Source: Kitasatospora sp. MAA4 (lineage in GTDB: Bacteria > Actinomycetota > Actinomycetes > Streptomycetales > Streptomycetaceae). Taken from it: a stretch of DNA of 64,000 nucleotides. The notes beneath the pieces are model-generated. The model ran no database searches, was not told the origin of the DNA, and saw only the letters and a program-made list of their open reading frames with translations. Shown piece by piece: positions 53,701 through 64,000 of the stretch. Position 1 is the stretch's first letter; each line of letters begins with the position of its first letter. Location: the NCBI RefSeq assembly GCF_029893355.1, contig NZ_JARZAI010000001.1, forward strand, positions 494,520 through 558,519. The letters are read 5' to 3'. The position numbers and the translations under genes were made by a program.

Positions 53701-56243
53701 GTCCGGACGAGAGCGGCCGGCGCGAACTCACCGTGCACTCCCGCCCGGAGGGCGAGGACCAGCCGTGGGTGCGCCATGCCACTGCCGTCCTGGCCACCGC
53801 CGAGCCGGCCCCGGCCGCCGACCTCACCGTCTGGCCGCCGACCGGCGCGACCGTGGTCGACGTGACGGCCGCCTACGAGCGCCTCGCAGCGCAGGGCTAC
53901 GCCTACGGCCCGGCGTTCCAGGGCCTGCGTGCGGTCTGGCAGCGCGACGGCGAGCTGTTCGCCGAGGTCGCCCTGCCGGACGAACTGCACACCGAGGCCG
54001 ACCAGTTCACCCTCCACCCGGCCCTCCTGGACGCCGCCCTGCAGACCGTCCTGCTCACCGGGACCACCGACACGGACGCGGACGCCGCCGCCGTCACGCT
54101 CTCCTGGTCCGGGGTGAGCATCCAGGCAGCAGGTGCGTCCGTGCTGCGGGCCCGCTTCACCCCGACTGCCGACGGCGCGATGAGCGCGTACCTCGCGGAC
54201 GGCCAGGGCGTGCTGGTGGCCGGCGTCGAGTCGCTGACCTGGCGGCCCGTGCAGGCGGGCGAGCTGCGCGCTGCGGGCTCGCGGTCGCTGGAGGGTCTCC
54301 TCCAGCTGGACTGGCTGCCCGTTCCGGCGGCCCCGCAGCCGGCCGAGGCGGCCGCACTCGCGGGCACCCCCGTCGTCCGGTCGGCCCAGGAACTCACCGA
54401 GCTGCTCGGGCAGTCGGGTGACCTCCCGCCGTTCGTGGTGGCCGCCCTGTCGACCCCCGCGACCGACTCGTCCACCTCGTCCACCTCGTCCGCGGCGTTC
54501 CCCGACGCCGTCCGGGCCGCGACCCGGCACGCCCTGGACCTGCTCCAGACCTGGCTGGCCGACGAGCGGTCCGCCGCGACGAAGCTGGTCGTGGTGACCG
54601 AGAGCGCCGTCGCCGACGCCCCGGCCTCCGGGCCGCGCGACCTGGCGTCCGCGGCGGTCTGGGGCCTGCTGCGCTCGGCGCAGAGCGAGAACCCGGGCCG
54701 GATCGTCCTGTTGGACCTGGACGGTGGTGAGTTGAAGCACGCTGCCACGCTCACTACCACCCTCGCCGCCACCCTCGCGTCCGTGCTCGCCACCGACGAG
54801 CCGCAGCTGGCCCTGCGCGCCGGCACCCTGCTGGTCCCGCGGCTGGTCCGGGCGGCGGCGTCGTCGTCGGTCGAGCTGCCCGCGGGTCGGTTCGGCCCCG
54901 AGGGCACGGTGCTGGTCACCGGCGCGACCGGTGTGCTCGGCGCCCTGCTGGCCCGTCACCTGGTCACCGAGCACGGTGTCGGCCACCTGCTGCTGACCAG
55001 TCGCCGCGGTGCTGCGGCGCCGGGTGCCGAGGAGTTGGACGCCGAGCTGACCGCCCTGGGCGCGCACGTCACCTTCGCCGCGTGCGATGCGGCCGACCGT
55101 GCGGCGCTGGCCGGGCTGCTGGCCGCGATCCCGGCCGAGCAGCCGCTGACCGCCGTCGTCCACACCGCCGGTGTGCTCGACGACGGCGTGGTGCACAGCC
55201 TCAGCGCCGAGCAGCTGGACCGCGTACTGCGGCCCAAGGTCGACGCCGCCTGGCACCTGCACGAGCTCACCGCCGACCTGGACCTGTCCGCCTTCGTCCT
55301 GTACTCCTCGATCTCCGGCCTGCTCGGCGGTGCCGGCCAGGGCAACTACGCGGCGGCCAACACCTTCCTCGACGCACTTGCCGGGCAGCGCCGCGCGGCC
55401 GGGCTCCCGGCGCTCTCGCTCGCCTGGGGCGCGTGGGGCGGGGGCGGCATGGCGGGCGAGCTGACCGACGCCGACGTGGCCCGACTGCGCCGCACCGGCA
55501 TCATCCCGCTGGCGCCCGAGCAGGGCCTGGCGCTGTTCGACGCGGCCGTCGCCCACCCGGACCGCGCCGTGCTCGCGCCTGCGCCGTTCGACACCGCGGT
55601 GCTCGCCGAGCAGCCCGAAGTACTGCCCTCGATGCTGCGGGCCCTGGTGCCCTCGGCCGGGCGACGGGCCGCCGCAGGCGGCACGGGCGGCACGGACGCG
55701 CTGCCCGCGCGACTGGCCGGCCTGACCGCCGACGAGCAGCTGCACGAGCTCACCGAGCTGGTCCGGGCGCAGGTCGCGCGGGTCCTCGGACACGCGGGCG
55801 TCGAGAGCGTGGCGCAGGACCGGGCGTTCAAGGAGATCGGCTTCGACTCGCTGACCTCGATCGACCTGCGGAACCGGCTGAACGCCGCGACCGGCCTGCG
55901 CCTGCCCGCCGCCCTGGTCTTCGACCACCCGACCCCCGCCGCGGTCGCGGAGTTCCTCCGCGCGGAACTGCTCCCGCAGCTCGGCGCGGCGGCCGAGACG
56001 GCCGTGGACCCGCAGGAGCGCGAGTTGCGCGCGCTGCTGGCCGAGATCCCGCTGGAGCGGGTGCGCCGGGCGGGGCTGCTGGACGTGCTGCTCCAGCTCG
56101 CCGACCCGGATGCGCAGATCGCGGGCGGTGCCGGGCGGAGTGCCGCTGCCGCTGCGAGCGCCGCGGGCAACGCCCTCGACGCGATCGACGACATGGACGC
56201 CGAAAGCCTGCTGCTGATGGCGGCCACCGCCTCGGACGAGTGA
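50775..56243 (+). CDS. Type I polyketide synthase PKS4: module 7
   Basis: 1822 residues, one KS-AT-DH-KR-ACP module. Docking helix at the N-terminus ([19 protein letters not shown]), KS Cys208, AT Ser625 with HAFH (malonyl), DH His922 ([10 protein letters not shown], with DxxxQ at the partner Asp), KR of the LDD type with Tyr1525, ACP Ser1692 ([13 protein letters not shown]). It should add a further E double bond. The KR region (54890-55350) is almost the same as that of module 1. The C-terminal docking part ends in [18 protein letters not shown], different from the other C-termini, which fits a specific pairing with PKS5. Confidence 0.96.
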   Translation: MTQESQQDKVVDYLKRVTADLRRARQRVQELESRDAEPIAIVGMACRYPGGVGSPEELWQLVMEGTDAISGFPTNRGWDQDLYDADPERIGKSYTREGGFLHDADRFDPAFFGISPREALGMDPQQRLLLETTWETFEQAGIDPAAMRGQDVGVFAGVMYYDYAPPVRQIPQELEGILMTGNAGSVISGRLAYSFGLTGPTVTLDTACSSSLVALHLAAQAVRAGECSMALAGGVAVMHTPSTFVEFSRQRGLSADGRCKSFSADADGVGWGEGVGMLLVERLSDAQRNGHNILAVLRGSAVNQDGASNGLTAPNGPAQQRVIRQALANARLRPAEVDVLEAHGTGTRLGDPIEADALLATYGRQRDGQEPLWLGSLKSNIGHTQAAAGVGGVIKMIMAMRHGVAPMTLHAGEPSPEVDWSAGAVELLTEARPWPETGRPRRAAVSSFGVSGTNAHVVLEQAPVVSAVAEGVAPVVTPWVVSGRTAGALQGQVERLRSAVVGLRPVDVGWSLAVGRSVFEHRAVLLGDETVEGVAGSGRVAVMFTGQGAQRAGMGRELYEAFPAFAAALDEVLGHLDPSLREVILSGAGLDETANTQPALFALEVALFRLVQSWGIKPEVLAGHSIGEIAAAHIAGVLSLTDACTLVSARGRLMQALPAGGAMVAVQASEETVLPLLSDKVAIAAVNGPTSVVLAGVEDYVLKVAAELGVKFKQLSVSHAFHSPLMDPMLADFRQVVSELTFHVPQFPIISTVTGELASAQELQSVDYWVEHVRRPVRFADAVRTIEARGIDSLLELGPDAVLSAMAAEVTELPAIPALRKGRPEAHQLVTALARLHVTGTPVDWQAYYANSGAQHVDLPTYAFQHENYWLVTEAGAGDVSSAGLSSAGHPLLGAAVELADGEGLVLTGRLSLPTHSWLADHAILDTVLLPGTAFVELVTQAGDRVGCNTVEELTLAAPLVLSELGAVQLQLTVSGPDESGRRELTVHSRPEGEDQPWVRHATAVLATAEPAPAADLTVWPPTGATVVDVTAAYERLAAQGYAYGPAFQGLRAVWQRDGELFAEVALPDELHTEADQFTLHPALLDAALQTVLLTGTTDTDADAAAVTLSWSGVSIQAAGASVLRARFTPTADGAMSAYLADGQGVLVAGVESLTWRPVQAGELRAAGSRSLEGLLQLDWLPVPAAPQPAEAAALAGTPVVRSAQELTELLGQSGDLPPFVVAALSTPATDSSTSSTSSAAFPDAVRAATRHALDLLQTWLADERSAATKLVVVTESAVADAPASGPRDLASAAVWGLLRSAQSENPGRIVLLDLDGGELKHAATLTTTLAATLASVLATDEPQLALRAGTLLVPRLVRAAASSSVELPAGRFGPEGTVLVTGATGVLGALLARHLVTEHGVGHLLLTSRRGAAAPGAEELDAELTALGAHVTFAACDAADRAALAGLLAAIPAEQPLTAVVHTAGVLDDGVVHSLSAEQLDRVLRPKVDAAWHLHELTADLDLSAFVLYSSISGLLGGAGQGNYAAANTFLDALAGQRRAAGLPALSLAWGAWGGGGMAGELTDADVARLRRTGIIPLAPEQGLALFDAAVAHPDRAVLAPAPFDTAVLAEQPEVLPSMLRALVPSAGRRAAAGGTGGTDALPARLAGLTADEQLHELTELVRAQVARVLGHAGVESVAQDRAFKEIGFDSLTSIDLRNRLNAATGLRLPAALVFDHPTPAAVAEFLRAELLPQLGAAAETAVDPQERELRALLAEIPLERVRRAGLLDVLLQLADPDAQIAGGAGRSAAAAASAAGNALDAIDDMDAESLLLMAATASDE
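52121..53388 (+). repeat. Malonyl-AT cassette copy 7 (module 7)
   Basis: Same cassette; the HAFH motif is at 52929-52940. The linker nucleotides are nearly identical to those of module 3 (copy 3). Confidence 0.85.
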
Positions 56244-56280
56244 TGGCAATCGCCGAGACGACTGCCGGAAAGAGTTCTCG

Positions 56281-59200
56281 ATGACTACGAACGAACAGTT
56301 TGTCGCCGCTCTGCGGTCCTCCCTCAAGGAGGTGGAGCGCCTGAAGCAGCAGAACCAGCAGCTGGTCGCCGCCACCCTGGAGCCGATCGCGATCGTCGGC
56401 ATGGCGTGCCGCTTCCCGGGCGGGGTCGGATCGCCGGATGACCTGTGGCGCCTGGTGTCCGAGGGCGTCGACGCGGTCGGCCCGTTCCCGGACGACCGCG
56501 GCTGGCCGGCGGACCTGTACCACCCCGATCCGGCCAAGTCCGGTACGACGTACGCTCGCGAGGGCGGCTTCCTGTACGAGGCCGACCGGTTCGACGCCGC
56601 GTTCTTCAGGATCTCGCCGCGTGAGGCGCTGGCGATGGACCCCCAGCAGCGGCTGCTGCTGGAGACCGCCTGGGAGACCTTCGAGCGGGCCGGCATCGAC
56701 CCGCTGTCGCTGCGCGGCAGCCGGACCGGCGTCTTCGTCGGCGGCAACGGCCAGGACTACCCGCTGCTCCTCACCGACCCGCCGAAGGAGGTCGAGGGGC
56801 TGCTGATCACGGGCAACGCGGCGAGCGTCGCGTCCGGCCGGATCTCCTACACGCTGGGCCTCACCGGCCCGGCGGTCACGCTGGACACGGCCTGCTCCTC
56901 GTCGCTGGTGGCCCTGCACCTCGCCGTGCAGGCACTGCGGGCGGGTGACTGCTCGCTGGCACTCGCGGCCGGCGTGACGGTGATGTCGACGCCCTCGGGC
57001 TACATCGAGTTCAGCCGCCAGCGCGGCCTGGCACCGGACAGCCGGTGCAAGGCCTTCTCGGCGGACGCGGACGGCGTCGGCTGGGGCGAGGGCGTCGGGA
57101 TGCTGCTGGTCGAGCGGCTCTCCGACGCGCGCCGCAACGGGCACCAGGTGCTCGCGGTGGTCCGCGGCACCGCCGTCAACCAGGACGGCGCGTCCAACGG
57201 TCTCACCGCCCCCAACGGCCCCGCGCAGCAGCGCGTCATCCGCGACGCGCTGGCCAGCGCCCGGCTCTCGGCCGCCGACGTGGACGCGGTCGAGGCGCAC
57301 GGCACCGGCACGCCGCTGGGTGACCCGATCGAGGCCGACGCGCTGCTCGCCACCTATGGCAGGGAGCGCGGTGAGAGCGGTCCGCTGTGGCTGGGCTCGG
57401 TGAAGTCGAACATCGGCCACACCCAGGCGGCTGCCGGCGTCGCGGGCGTCATCAAGATGGTCGAGGCGATGCGGCACGGTGTCCTGCCGAGCACGCTGCA
57501 CGCGGACGAACCCACGACCGAGGTGGACTGGTCGGCAGGTGCGGTGCAGCTGCTGACGGAGGCTCGGCCGTGGCCGGAGACGGGTCGTCCGCGGCGGGCT
57601 GCGGTCTCCGCGTTCGGGATCAGCGGGACGAATGCGCATGTGGTGCTGGAGCAGGCGCCGGTGCTCTCGGCGGTTGCTGAAGGTGTTGCTCCGGTGGTGA
57701 CGCCGTGGGTGGTGTCGGGTCGGACTTCGGGTGCGCTTCAGGGGCAGGTCGAGCGGTTGCGGTCTGCGGTTTCGGAGCTGCGGCCGGTTGACGTCGGCTG
57801 GTCGCTGGCGGTGGGGCGTTCGGTGTTCGAACACCGGGCCGTGCTGCTGGGCGACGAGACGGTGGAGGGTATCGCGGCCGGCTCTGGTCGGGTGGCGGTG
57901 ATGTTCACCGGTCAGGGCGCTCAGCGTGCGGGCATGGGACGGGAGTTGTACGAGGCCTTCCCCGCCTTCGCCGCCGCTCTCGACGAGGTGCTCGGTCACC
58001 TGGACCCGTCGCTGCGCGAGGTGATCCTCTCCGGCACGGGCCTGGACGAGACCGGGAACACGCAGCCTGCCCTCTTCGCACTGGAGGTGGCCCTGTTCCG
58101 CCTGGTCGAGTCCTGGGGCATCAAGCCCGACGTCCTGGCAGGTCACTCGATCGGCGAGATCGCCGCCGCGCACATCGCCGGCATCCTCTCTCTCACGGAT
58201 GCGTGCACGCTGGTGTCGGCACGCGGACGCCTGATGCAGGCGCTGCCGGCCGGTGGCGCGATGGTCGCGGTCGCCGCCTCCGAGGAGACGGTCCTTCCGA
58301 TGCTCTCGGACACGGTCGCCATCGCCGCCGTCAACGGGCCGGCGTCCGTCGTCCTGGCGGGTGTTGAGGTCGACGTCCTGAAGGCCGCTGTCGAGCTGGG
58401 GGTGAAGTTCAAGCAGCTGTCGGTGAGTCACGCGTTCCACTCACCGCTGATGGACCCGATGCTCGCCGACTTCCGCCAGGTCGTCTCCGAACTCACCTTC
58501 CACGCACCGCAGTTCCCGATCGTCTCGACGGTCACCGGTGAACTCGCCTCCGCACAGGAGCTCCAGTCCGTCGACTACTGGGTCGAGCACGTCCGGCGCC
58601 CGGTCCGCTTCGCCGACGCCGTCCGCACCATCGAGGCCCGCGGCATCGACTCGCTCCTCGAACTGGGCCCGGACGCCGTCCTGTCCGCGATGGCCGGCGA
58701 CATCACCGAGCTCCCGGCCGTCCCCGCCCTGCGCAAGGGCCGCCCGGAGGCGCAGCAGCTCGTCACCGCGCTCGCCCGCCTCCACGTGACCGGCACCCCC
58801 GTTGACTGGCAGGCCTACTACGCCAACTCCGGCGCCCAGCACGTCGACCTGCCCACCTACGCCTTCCAGCACCGCCGCTTCTGGCCCGAGGTGCATGACA
58901 GCAGCTCTCGCCGTACCGTGAGTGCCCGGCCTGACGAGCACGCTGACGAGCACCCCGTGGAGCAGTCCACCGGGCCCGCCCTCGCGGAGCTCACCGGCGC
59001 CGAACGGCTCGCAGCGTTTCGGACGCTGGTCGCGACCAAGGTCTCGGCGGTTCTCGGCCACACGGGGGAGGACACGGTCGAGCTCGAGCAGAGCTTCACC
59101 GAGCTGGGACTCAACTCCATCACGGCCGTCGAGCTCCGGGACCGGCTGCTGGCGGCGACCGGGCTTCGGCTGAGCGCCGCCGATGTCTTCGACCACCCGA

Positions 59201-60108
59201 GCGTGTCGGCTCTCGCGGACCGCCTGGCCAACGCTCTCCCGCTGCCCTCAACCCCTACCCCTACTCCTACCCCCACTCCCGGTCGGTCGGACGCCTTCGT
59301 CCAGCTGTTCCAGCAGGCGTGCGTCGCCGGGCGGGCACCGGAGGGCATCCGCTTCCTCGCCGCCGCCTCCCGTCTGCGCGCCGGGGCCACGACCCCCGCG
59401 CGCAGGGCGGCTGACGTGCCCGTCAGGTTCTCCGCTGCCGAGGGATCCGGTCCGCTGCTGGTCTGCCTGCCGTCCTTCGTGGCGCCGGCCAGCCCGCTCC
59501 AGTTCGCCCGGTTCGCCGCCGCGCTGCCCGGTGAACAGGCGGCGGTGGCACACCACTTGCCAGGTTATGGGGACGGCGAGAGCCTGCCCGACACGCTGGA
59601 CGAGGCGGTCCGGTGGCAGGCGGATGCGGTCCGCCGCACGGTGGGCTCGCGGCCGTTCGTGCTGCTCGGCTACTCCTCCGGCGGTTGGCTTGCTCATGCG
59701 GTCGCCGGCGCGTTGGCGGCGGACGGCCGGCCGGCGGCCGGGGTGGTGCTGCTCGACACCTACCTGCCGGGGGATCGCGAGACCGCCGAGCTCCAGACCT
59801 CGCTGTTCCGGGAGTTGGCGGTCCGGCCCGAGCTGGTCGGGATGGTGGACGACACCAAGCTGCTGGCGATGGGCCGGTACCTGGAGCTCTTCGAGGACTG
59901 GACGCCGGAGGTGACGGCGACCCCCACCCTGCTGGTGCGTGCCGGCGACCTCCTCGCCCCCCGTGACCAGGGGGCCGACGCCGCCCGTACCGGCTGGCCG
60001 CTCCCGCACACCGAGGTGGTCACGGCTGGCAGCCATCTCAGCGTGATCGAGGAGTTCGCCGACACCACTGCCAAGGCCGTGGATGTCTGGCTGGCCGACC
60101 TCGGATGA
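56281..60108 (+). CDS. Type I polyketide synthase PKS5: module 8 with thioesterase
   Basis: 1275 residues: KS (Cys205)-AT (Ser623, HAFH, malonyl)-ACP (Ser946, LGLNSI)-TE. No reductive domain is present, so the released chain keeps a 3-keto group. The TE has GYSSGG with nucleophile Ser1132 and a C-terminal His1252 (AGSHLS); Asp in LLDTYLPGD may complete or support the triad. ACP and TE are joined by a Thr-Pro repeat linker ([10 protein letters not shown]). The N-terminus ([18 protein letters not shown]) is a docking coiled coil. The gene overlaps the following P450 by four bases (ATGA). The TE may hydrolyse the acid or help cyclisation; the predicted chain has no hydroxyl for lactone formation. 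Confidence 0.96.
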   Translation: MTTNEQFVAALRSSLKEVERLKQQNQQLVAATLEPIAIVGMACRFPGGVGSPDDLWRLVSEGVDAVGPFPDDRGWPADLYHPDPAKSGTTYAREGGFLYEADRFDAAFFRISPREALAMDPQQRLLLETAWETFERAGIDPLSLRGSRTGVFVGGNGQDYPLLLTDPPKEVEGLLITGNAASVASGRISYTLGLTGPAVTLDTACSSSLVALHLAVQALRAGDCSLALAAGVTVMSTPSGYIEFSRQRGLAPDSRCKAFSADADGVGWGEGVGMLLVERLSDARRNGHQVLAVVRGTAVNQDGASNGLTAPNGPAQQRVIRDALASARLSAADVDAVEAHGTGTPLGDPIEADALLATYGRERGESGPLWLGSVKSNIGHTQAAAGVAGVIKMVEAMRHGVLPSTLHADEPTTEVDWSAGAVQLLTEARPWPETGRPRRAAVSAFGISGTNAHVVLEQAPVLSAVAEGVAPVVTPWVVSGRTSGALQGQVERLRSAVSELRPVDVGWSLAVGRSVFEHRAVLLGDETVEGIAAGSGRVAVMFTGQGAQRAGMGRELYEAFPAFAAALDEVLGHLDPSLREVILSGTGLDETGNTQPALFALEVALFRLVESWGIKPDVLAGHSIGEIAAAHIAGILSLTDACTLVSARGRLMQALPAGGAMVAVAASEETVLPMLSDTVAIAAVNGPASVVLAGVEVDVLKAAVELGVKFKQLSVSHAFHSPLMDPMLADFRQVVSELTFHAPQFPIVSTVTGELASAQELQSVDYWVEHVRRPVRFADAVRTIEARGIDSLLELGPDAVLSAMAGDITELPAVPALRKGRPEAQQLVTALARLHVTGTPVDWQAYYANSGAQHVDLPTYAFQHRRFWPEVHDSSSRRTVSARPDEHADEHPVEQSTGPALAELTGAERLAAFRTLVATKVSAVLGHTGEDTVELEQSFTELGLNSITAVELRDRLLAATGLRLSAADVFDHPSVSALADRLANALPLPSTPTPTPTPTPGRSDAFVQLFQQACVAGRAPEGIRFLAAASRLRAGATTPARRAADVPVRFSAAEGSGPLLVCLPSFVAPASPLQFARFAAALPGEQAAVAHHLPGYGDGESLPDTLDEAVRWQADAVRRTVGSRPFVLLGYSSGGWLAHAVAGALAADGRPAAGVVLLDTYLPGDRETAELQTSLFRELAVRPELVGMVDDTKLLAMGRYLELFEDWTPEVTATPTLLVRAGDLLAPRDQGADAARTGWPLPHTEVVTAGSHLSVIEEFADTTAKAVDVWLADLG
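57621..58884 (+). repeat. Malonyl-AT cassette copy 8 (module 8)
   Basis: Same cassette; the HAFH motif is at 58429-58440. It joins a KR-less ACP, as copy 3 does. Confidence 0.85.
59248..59280 (+). repeat. CCTACC-type microsatellite encoding a Thr-Pro linker
   Basis: A short run of ACCCCT/ACTCCT/ACCCCC units encodes alternating Thr and Pro between ACP and TE of PKS5. Such a run could change length by slippage, in multiples of six bases, without breaking the frame. Confidence 0.75.
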
Positions 60109-61403
60109 GCGCCCCGAGTCCTTCCCCACGCAAACCCACTGACGAAGAGGACCTTCCCTTGTCCACTGCACCACCGACCGTCGCGACGCTCACCGCAGGC
60201 GGCGTCGACCTGCTCAGCTGGCGGTTCGTCCAGGACCCGTACGCGACCTATCAGGACCTGCGCGACGCGGGGACCGTCCGCCGGCACGTGGTCAAGACGC
60301 TGGCCACGGAGTTGAACGCCTGGGTGGTGACCGACTACGACAACGGCCGTGCCCTGCTGACCGATCCGCGCCTGTCGAAGGACGCGGTGAACCTGCCGGC
60401 GATCGTGAACGCCCGGGCCGTGGACCCGAACACCTCGGCACCCGAGCACCCGCGCAGCATGCTGTTCAGCGACCCGCCGGAGCACACCCGGCTGCGCAAG
60501 CTGATCGGCAAGGCGTTCACCATGCGCCGGGTGGAGCGGATGCGCGAGTGGATCGAGCAGACCACCGATGAGCTGCTCGACCAAGTCATCACTCCAGGTG
60601 AGGAGTTCGACCTGGTCGAGGAGATCGCGCTGGCCCTGCCGATCTACGTGATCGGCAACCTGCTCGGGGTGCCCGCCGAGCGGTTCGGCGACTTCAAGGC
60701 CTGGAGCGGCGCGCTGGCGAGCGTGGACATCTCCGCCGAGGAGAAGCAGCGGGCGATCGGCCAGGCGTTCGGCTATCTTGGGCAGTTGATCCAGGAGAAG
60801 CGGGCGAACCCCGGTGAGGACATGGTCTCCGCGCTCATCGAGGCGGACGACGACGGGGTGCGGCTGACCGACACCGAGCTGATGTCGACCATCTTCCTGG
60901 TGATGAACGCCGGTTACGAGACGACGGCGAACATGATCAGCAGCGGCGTGCTCGCGCTGCTCCAGCACCCGGAGCAGCTGGCGCTGCTCCGCTCGGATCT
61001 GTCGCTGCTGCCCGGCGCGGTCGAGGAGTTCCTGCGGTACGAGAGCCCGCTGAACCTGTCCACGATCCGGTTCACCACCAGCCCGGTGCAGGTGGGCGAG
61101 GTCACCATCCCGGAGAACGAGATCGTCTTCGTCGCGCTGATGTCGGCGAACCGGGATCCCGCGAGGTTCGCCGATCCGAACCGGCTGGACGTGACCCGGA
61201 CGTCCAACGCGCACCTGTCCTTCGGGCACGGGGTCCACCACTGCCTGGGTGCCCCGCTCGCCCGCCTGGAGGGCGAGATCGTCTTCCGGAAGCTGCTGGA
61301 GCGCTTCCCGGACTGGGAGTTGGCCGCCGAGCCGGCTGCTCTCAGGTGGCGCTACACGGCGCAGTTCCGCGGGCTGGAGACACTCCCGGTCCGCCTGACC
61401 TGA
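60105..61403 (+). CDS. Cytochrome P450
   Basis: This is a 432-residue bacterial P450. The I-helix motif is AGYETT, ExxR lies in EEFLRYES, and the heme loop [10 protein letters not shown] places the thiolate at Cys380. ATG 60105 overlaps the PKS5 stop (ATGA). A TTG at 60159 with GAAGAGGA ahead is an alternative start that would remove the first 18 residues. Translational coupling to the last PKS gene suggests that it acts early on the released chain, for example by hydroxylation, epoxidation or C-C bond formation. It differs clearly from the upstream P450 and has no ferredoxin of its own beside it. Confidence 0.93.
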   Translation: MSAPSPSPRKPTDEEDLPLSTAPPTVATLTAGGVDLLSWRFVQDPYATYQDLRDAGTVRRHVVKTLATELNAWVVTDYDNGRALLTDPRLSKDAVNLPAIVNARAVDPNTSAPEHPRSMLFSDPPEHTRLRKLIGKAFTMRRVERMREWIEQTTDELLDQVITPGEEFDLVEEIALALPIYVIGNLLGVPAERFGDFKAWSGALASVDISAEEKQRAIGQAFGYLGQLIQEKRANPGEDMVSALIEADDDGVRLTDTELMSTIFLVMNAGYETTANMISSGVLALLQHPEQLALLRSDLSLLPGAVEEFLRYESPLNLSTIRFTTSPVQVGEVTIPENEIVFVALMSANRDPARFADPNRLDVTRTSNAHLSFGHGVHHCLGAPLARLEGEIVFRKLLERFPDWELAAEPAALRWRYTAQFRGLETLPVRLT

Positions 61404-61474
61404 GCGAACAACCACCCCTCACACAGTCACATCACCGAACACCGAACACTGAACACCGAAAGAGGAGTACTGAC

Positions 61475-61837
61475 ATGGGCGTTGGCAAGGACGTGGTGAA
61501 CCGGTTCTTCGAGGCCGGCCTGCGCGACGACATCCAGGCGGCGGCGGACTGCTTCGCACCGGACGCCCGCTGGATCATGGCGGAGGGCGCCGAGCCCGGC
61601 ACCACCTACACCAAGGCCGAGATCCCGGCCTTCCTGGAGAAGATCATCGGCCTCCGCAAGGAGTACGAGGCGAAGGGAATCACGCTGGAGTACGGCGAGT
61701 TGCTGGAGGTCCAGGACCGCGTCGTCCTGGAGTTCTCCGTGCTCTCCCCGGAGGGGAAGGTCCTGGACCGCGCCGTGGACCTCTTCACCATCCAGGACGG
61801 CCTGATCGCCGTGAAGGACGTGTTCCGCAAGGCGTAG
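61475..61837 (+). CDS. SnoaL/NTF2-like small protein, possible cyclase or isomerase
   Basis: This is a 120-residue protein of the NTF2-like superfamily (SnoaL-like, limonene-1,2-epoxide-hydrolase and ketosteroid-isomerase group). It shows the family pattern VVNRFFEAGLRDDIQAAADC, a DARWIM segment and the C-terminal VDLFTIQDGLIAVKDVF, where the ID/KI-type turn is typical. AGAGGAG lies at 61461-61467, 8 bases before ATG. Members catalyse acid-base reactions on ketones, including aldol cyclisation, double-bond isomerisation and epoxide opening. With a diketo polyene substrate this gene is the best candidate for ring closure or double-bond migration. Confidence 0.8.
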   Translation: MGVGKDVVNRFFEAGLRDDIQAAADCFAPDARWIMAEGAEPGTTYTKAEIPAFLEKIIGLRKEYEAKGITLEYGELLEVQDRVVLEFSVLSPEGKVLDRAVDLFTIQDGLIAVKDVFRKA

Positions 61838-61844
61838 CGGCCGG

Positions 61845-61878
61845 GCGGGCGGCCCGCTCTGCGGAGCGGGCCGCCCGC
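61845..61878 (+). terminator. Hairpin after the SnoaL-like gene
   Basis: A perfect 15-bp G+C-rich stem (61845-61859 with 61864-61878) closes a 4-base loop, starting 7 bases after the stop codon. No T tract follows, so it may slow or partly stop transcription, or protect the upstream mRNA end, rather than be a full terminator. Confidence 0.55.
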
Positions 61879-61925
61879 TCGAACCACCAGTCAGCTCAGC
61901 TCAATTGAAAGGCCGTCAGAACACC

Positions 61926-62693
61926 ATGACCGCAGCACTGTTCGCCGACGATCCATGGATCCGGAGCTACCACCCCGCCCCGGACGCCGCCGTGCGCCTG
62001 CTCTGCTTCCCGCACGCCGGCGGCTCGGCCAGCTTCTTCTTCCCGGTCTCCCGCGAACTGTCGCCGGACGTCGACGTGTTGGCCGTCCAGTACCCCGGCC
62101 GGCAGGACCGCCGCGCCGAGCCGATCGTGACAGACATCGGCCTCCTCGCCGACCAGGTGCTCGAGCGGCTGGTCGCCGTGTCCGACGACCGTCCGCTGGC
62201 GCTGTTCGGACACAGCATGGGCTCGCTGGTGGCCTTCGAGGTGGCCGGGCGGCTCCGGGCGCGCGGCGTCCGCCTCGCCGCGCTGATCGTCTCCGGGCGC
62301 CGGGCCCCGCATCTGCAGCGCGCGGACAACGTCCACCAGCGGTCGGACGACGGCCTGGTGGCGGAGTTGAAGGCGCTGAGCGGCACCGACTCCGGGCTGC
62401 TCGGTGACGACGAGATCCTGCGGATGATCCTGCCCGCGATCCGCGGCGACTACCAGGCGGTGGAGACCTACCGCTACCAGGCCTCGCCCGCCCTGGAGTG
62501 CCCGGTGCTCGCACTGGTCGGCGACAGCGACCCGCGGGTGGACGTCGACGGGGTGCGGGAGTGGGAGCAGCACGCGGCCGGAGAGTTCGAGCTCAGCGTG
62601 CTGCCCGGCGGTCACTTCTATCTCGCCCGCGAGCAGGCGTCGGTGCTCGCGGCGATCCGCGCGCGCATCGGCGTGCTGCCCGTGGCGGGGTGA
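61926..62693 (+). CDS. Type II thioesterase
   Basis: This is a 255-residue alpha/beta hydrolase of the GrsT/RifR editing type. Signs are CFPHAGGSA near residue 28, the nucleophile elbow GHSMGS with Ser97, LVGDSDPRV with the acid residue, and the C-terminal histidine in GGHFYL. Such enzymes remove aberrant acyl groups, and acetyl groups formed by decarboxylation, from ACPs of modular PKSs. ATG 61926 is favoured; a TTG at 61905 is in frame but lacks a ribosome-binding site. It is the standard free-standing partner of the PKS genes upstream. Confidence 0.93.
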   Translation: MTAALFADDPWIRSYHPAPDAAVRLLCFPHAGGSASFFFPVSRELSPDVDVLAVQYPGRQDRRAEPIVTDIGLLADQVLERLVAVSDDRPLALFGHSMGSLVAFEVAGRLRARGVRLAALIVSGRRAPHLQRADNVHQRSDDGLVAELKALSGTDSGLLGDDEILRMILPAIRGDYQAVETYRYQASPALECPVLALVGDSDPRVDVDGVREWEQHAAGEFELSVLPGGHFYLAREQASVLAAIRARIGVLPVAG

Positions 62694-62702
62694 CGAGGGA
62701 CC

Positions 62703-63407
62703 GTGATCGAGGAACTGCTTCCGGCGGACGTCGCGGCCGAGGAAGCCTACGACGATCTGCCGGACTCCGTGCTCTACGAGCAGGAGATGGCCCTGGTGGC
62801 CGATGCGGTCGAGCAGCGCCGGCGGGAGTTCGCGACGGTGCGCGGCTGCGCCCGCACGGCGCTGGCCCGGCTCGGGGTCGAGCCCGCGCCGATCCTGCCG
62901 GGTCGGCGCGGCGCGCCGACCTGGCCGCAGGGCGTCGTCGGCAGTATGACGCACTGCGCCGGCTACCGGGCGGCCGCGCTGGCCCGGGCCGACCGGCTGA
63001 CCGTGATCGGCATCGACGCGGAACCCAACCAGCCGATCGCCAGCCGGGGCGCGCTCGAGCTGGTGACCGTGGAACAGGAGCGTCAGTGGCTCGCCCGGCT
63101 GGCCGCGGACCGTCCGGAAGTCAGCTGGGACCGGCTGGTGTTCAGCGCCAAGGAGAGCGTCTACAAGGTCTGGTATCCGCTCACCGGCCGCTCGTTGGAG
63201 TTCGAGGACGCGGTGGTCACCGTGGACCCGGATGCCGGCACTTTCCACGCACGCCTGCTGGTGCCGGGACCGACGGTGGCCGGCGCCCGGCTGACCGCCC
63301 TGCGGGGCCGCTGGACGACCGGGCGCGGGCTGGTGATCACCGCGATCGCGCTGCCGGCCCACCACCTGGACTGCGCCCGTACCACCGCAGTACCGCACTA
63401 CCGATAA
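62703..63407 (+). CDS. 4'-phosphopantetheinyl transferase, Sfp/EntD type
   Basis: This is a 234-residue enzyme that converts apo-ACP to holo-ACP with coenzyme A. Magnesium ligands lie in GIDAEP (Asp105, Glu107) and FSAKESVYK (Lys150, Glu151, Lys155), and the PQGVVGSMTHC segment is typical of EntD-like members. It starts at GTG 62703, with GAGG ahead, 9 bases after the type II thioesterase stop. Its place in the cluster suggests it activates the ten ACP-type carrier sites of this pathway, though members are broadly specific. By my count nine ACPs are encoded by PKS1-5 (loading plus eight). Confidence 0.94.
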   Translation: MIEELLPADVAAEEAYDDLPDSVLYEQEMALVADAVEQRRREFATVRGCARTALARLGVEPAPILPGRRGAPTWPQGVVGSMTHCAGYRAAALARADRLTVIGIDAEPNQPIASRGALELVTVEQERQWLARLAADRPEVSWDRLVFSAKESVYKVWYPLTGRSLEFEDAVVTVDPDAGTFHARLLVPGPTVAGARLTALRGRWTTGRGLVITAIALPAHHLDCARTTAVPHYR

Positions 63408-63431
63408 CGAACGACGAGGAGTACCTGAGAG

Positions 63432-64000
63432 ATGTCCGTTCCCGATGGGATCGCTGACGGGTCGGCCGATACTCGTGGCCGGGTCGCCGAGTTGCACGAG
63501 CTGCGTGAGCAGGTGCGGCGCGGCCCGAGCGAGAAGGCGACCGAGGCGCAGCACGCCAAGGGGAAGTTGACGGCGCGTGAGCGGATCGATCTGCTGCTGG
63601 ATGCGGGGTCGTTCCACGAGGTGGAGCCGCTGCGTCGGCACCGGGCGACGGGTTTCGGGCTGGAGGCGAAGAAGCCGCACACCGATGGTGTGATCGTCGG
63701 GTGGGGCACGGTGAACGGCCGGACGGTGTTCACCTACGCGCACGACTTCCGGATCTTCGGCGGCGCGTTGGGTGAGGCTCATGCGCAGAAGATCCACAAG
63801 ATCATGGATATGGCGATCGCCGCGGGTGCGCCGCTGGTGTCGCTGAACGACGGTGCCGGCGCCCGGATCCAGGAGGGTGTCACGGCGCTGGCCGGCTACG
63901 GCGGCATCTTCCAGCGCAACACCCGCGCCTCGGGCGTGATCCCGCAGATCTCGGTGATGCTGGGCCCGTGCGCCGGCGGCGCCGCCTACAGCCCCGCGCT
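63432..64000 (+). CDS. Acyl-CoA carboxylase, beta (carboxyltransferase) subunit, 5' part
   Basis: The first 189 residues are present before the right edge. KLTARERIDLLLDAGSF, the DGVIVGWGTVNGR strand and FRIFGGALGEAHAQKI are typical of the PccB/AccD-type carboxyltransferase of actinomycetes, as are LNDGAGARIQEG and GPCAGGAAYSPA, part of the acyl-CoA site. With an alpha chain it makes malonyl-CoA or methylmalonyl-CoA, the two extender units this PKS needs. Which one it prefers depends on an active-site residue beyond the window. GAGGAG lies 10 bases before ATG 63432. Confidence 0.93.
   Translation, partial: MSVPDGIADGSADTRGRVAELHELREQVRRGPSEKATEAQHAKGKLTARERIDLLLDAGSFHEVEPLRRHRATGFGLEAKKPHTDGVIVGWGTVNGRTVFTYAHDFRIFGGALGEAHAQKIHKIMDMAIAAGAPLVSLNDGAGARIQEGVTALAGYGGIFQRNTRASGVIPQISVMLGPCAGGAAYSPA

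Overview
The window is high-GC actinomycete DNA, most likely from Streptomyces or a close relative such as Kitasatospora. The supports are strong G/C at third codon positions, GTG starts, GTGA/ATGA gene overlaps, LAL and LuxR-type regulators, CYP105-like P450s and a collinear modular type I polyketide synthase (PKS). It covers almost all of one PKS gene cluster, with unrelated or peripheral genes on the left and the start of an acyl-CoA carboxylase gene cut off at the right edge. No tRNA, rRNA, insertion sequence, phage gene or CRISPR array was seen.

Layout. Positions 1-4600 hold a truncated SAM methyltransferase (minus strand), a coupled pair of M16 peptidase subunits and a secreted erythromycin-esterase-family protein. 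These may lie outside the PKS cluster. Positions 4837-9405 hold a small NAD(P)-binding reductase, a LuxR-type HTH regulator, a 61-residue secreted peptide gene and a large LAL regulator whose start overlaps the peptide gene's stop. Positions 9465-13157 form a tight operon: SDR, P450, 3Fe-4S ferredoxin, MFS exporter. Positions 13273-16840 hold a Tat-exported FAD oxidase of the BBE type, a second SDR and a zinc alcohol dehydrogenase, closed by an intrinsic terminator.

Positions 17078-60108 hold five PKS genes in one direction: a loading module plus eight extension modules. PKS1 is KSQ-AT-ACP / KS-AT-DH-KR-ACP / KS-AT(methylmalonyl)-DH-ER-KR-ACP. PKS2 is KS-AT-ACP / KS-AT-DH-KR-ACP. PKS3 is two KS-AT-DH-KR-ACP modules, PKS4 is one, and PKS5 is KS-AT-ACP-TE. 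Only module 2 has a methylmalonyl-type AT (YASH); all other ATs are malonyl-type (HAFH). If every domain works, the chain released is an 18-carbon linear acid with ketones at C3 and C13, a methyl at C14, a conjugated C4-C11 tetraene and a C16 alkene. I do not recognise this as a known product. It carries no free hydroxyl, so simple macrolactonisation by the TE is not expected.

Positions 60105-63407 hold a second P450 coupled to PKS5, a SnoaL/NTF2-like protein (possible cyclase), a type II thioesterase and an Sfp-type phosphopantetheinyl transferase. From 63432 a carboxyltransferase (PccB/AccD-type) gene starts, which could supply malonyl- or methylmalonyl-CoA.

The strongest structural signals beyond the genes are these. 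Eight copies of a nearly identical malonyl-AT cassette have an oddly T-rich linker. A TAGGGG-N5-TAGGGG element stands in front of the PKS operon, with a close variant in front of the FAD oxidase gene. A small secreted peptide gene is coupled to the LAL regulator.
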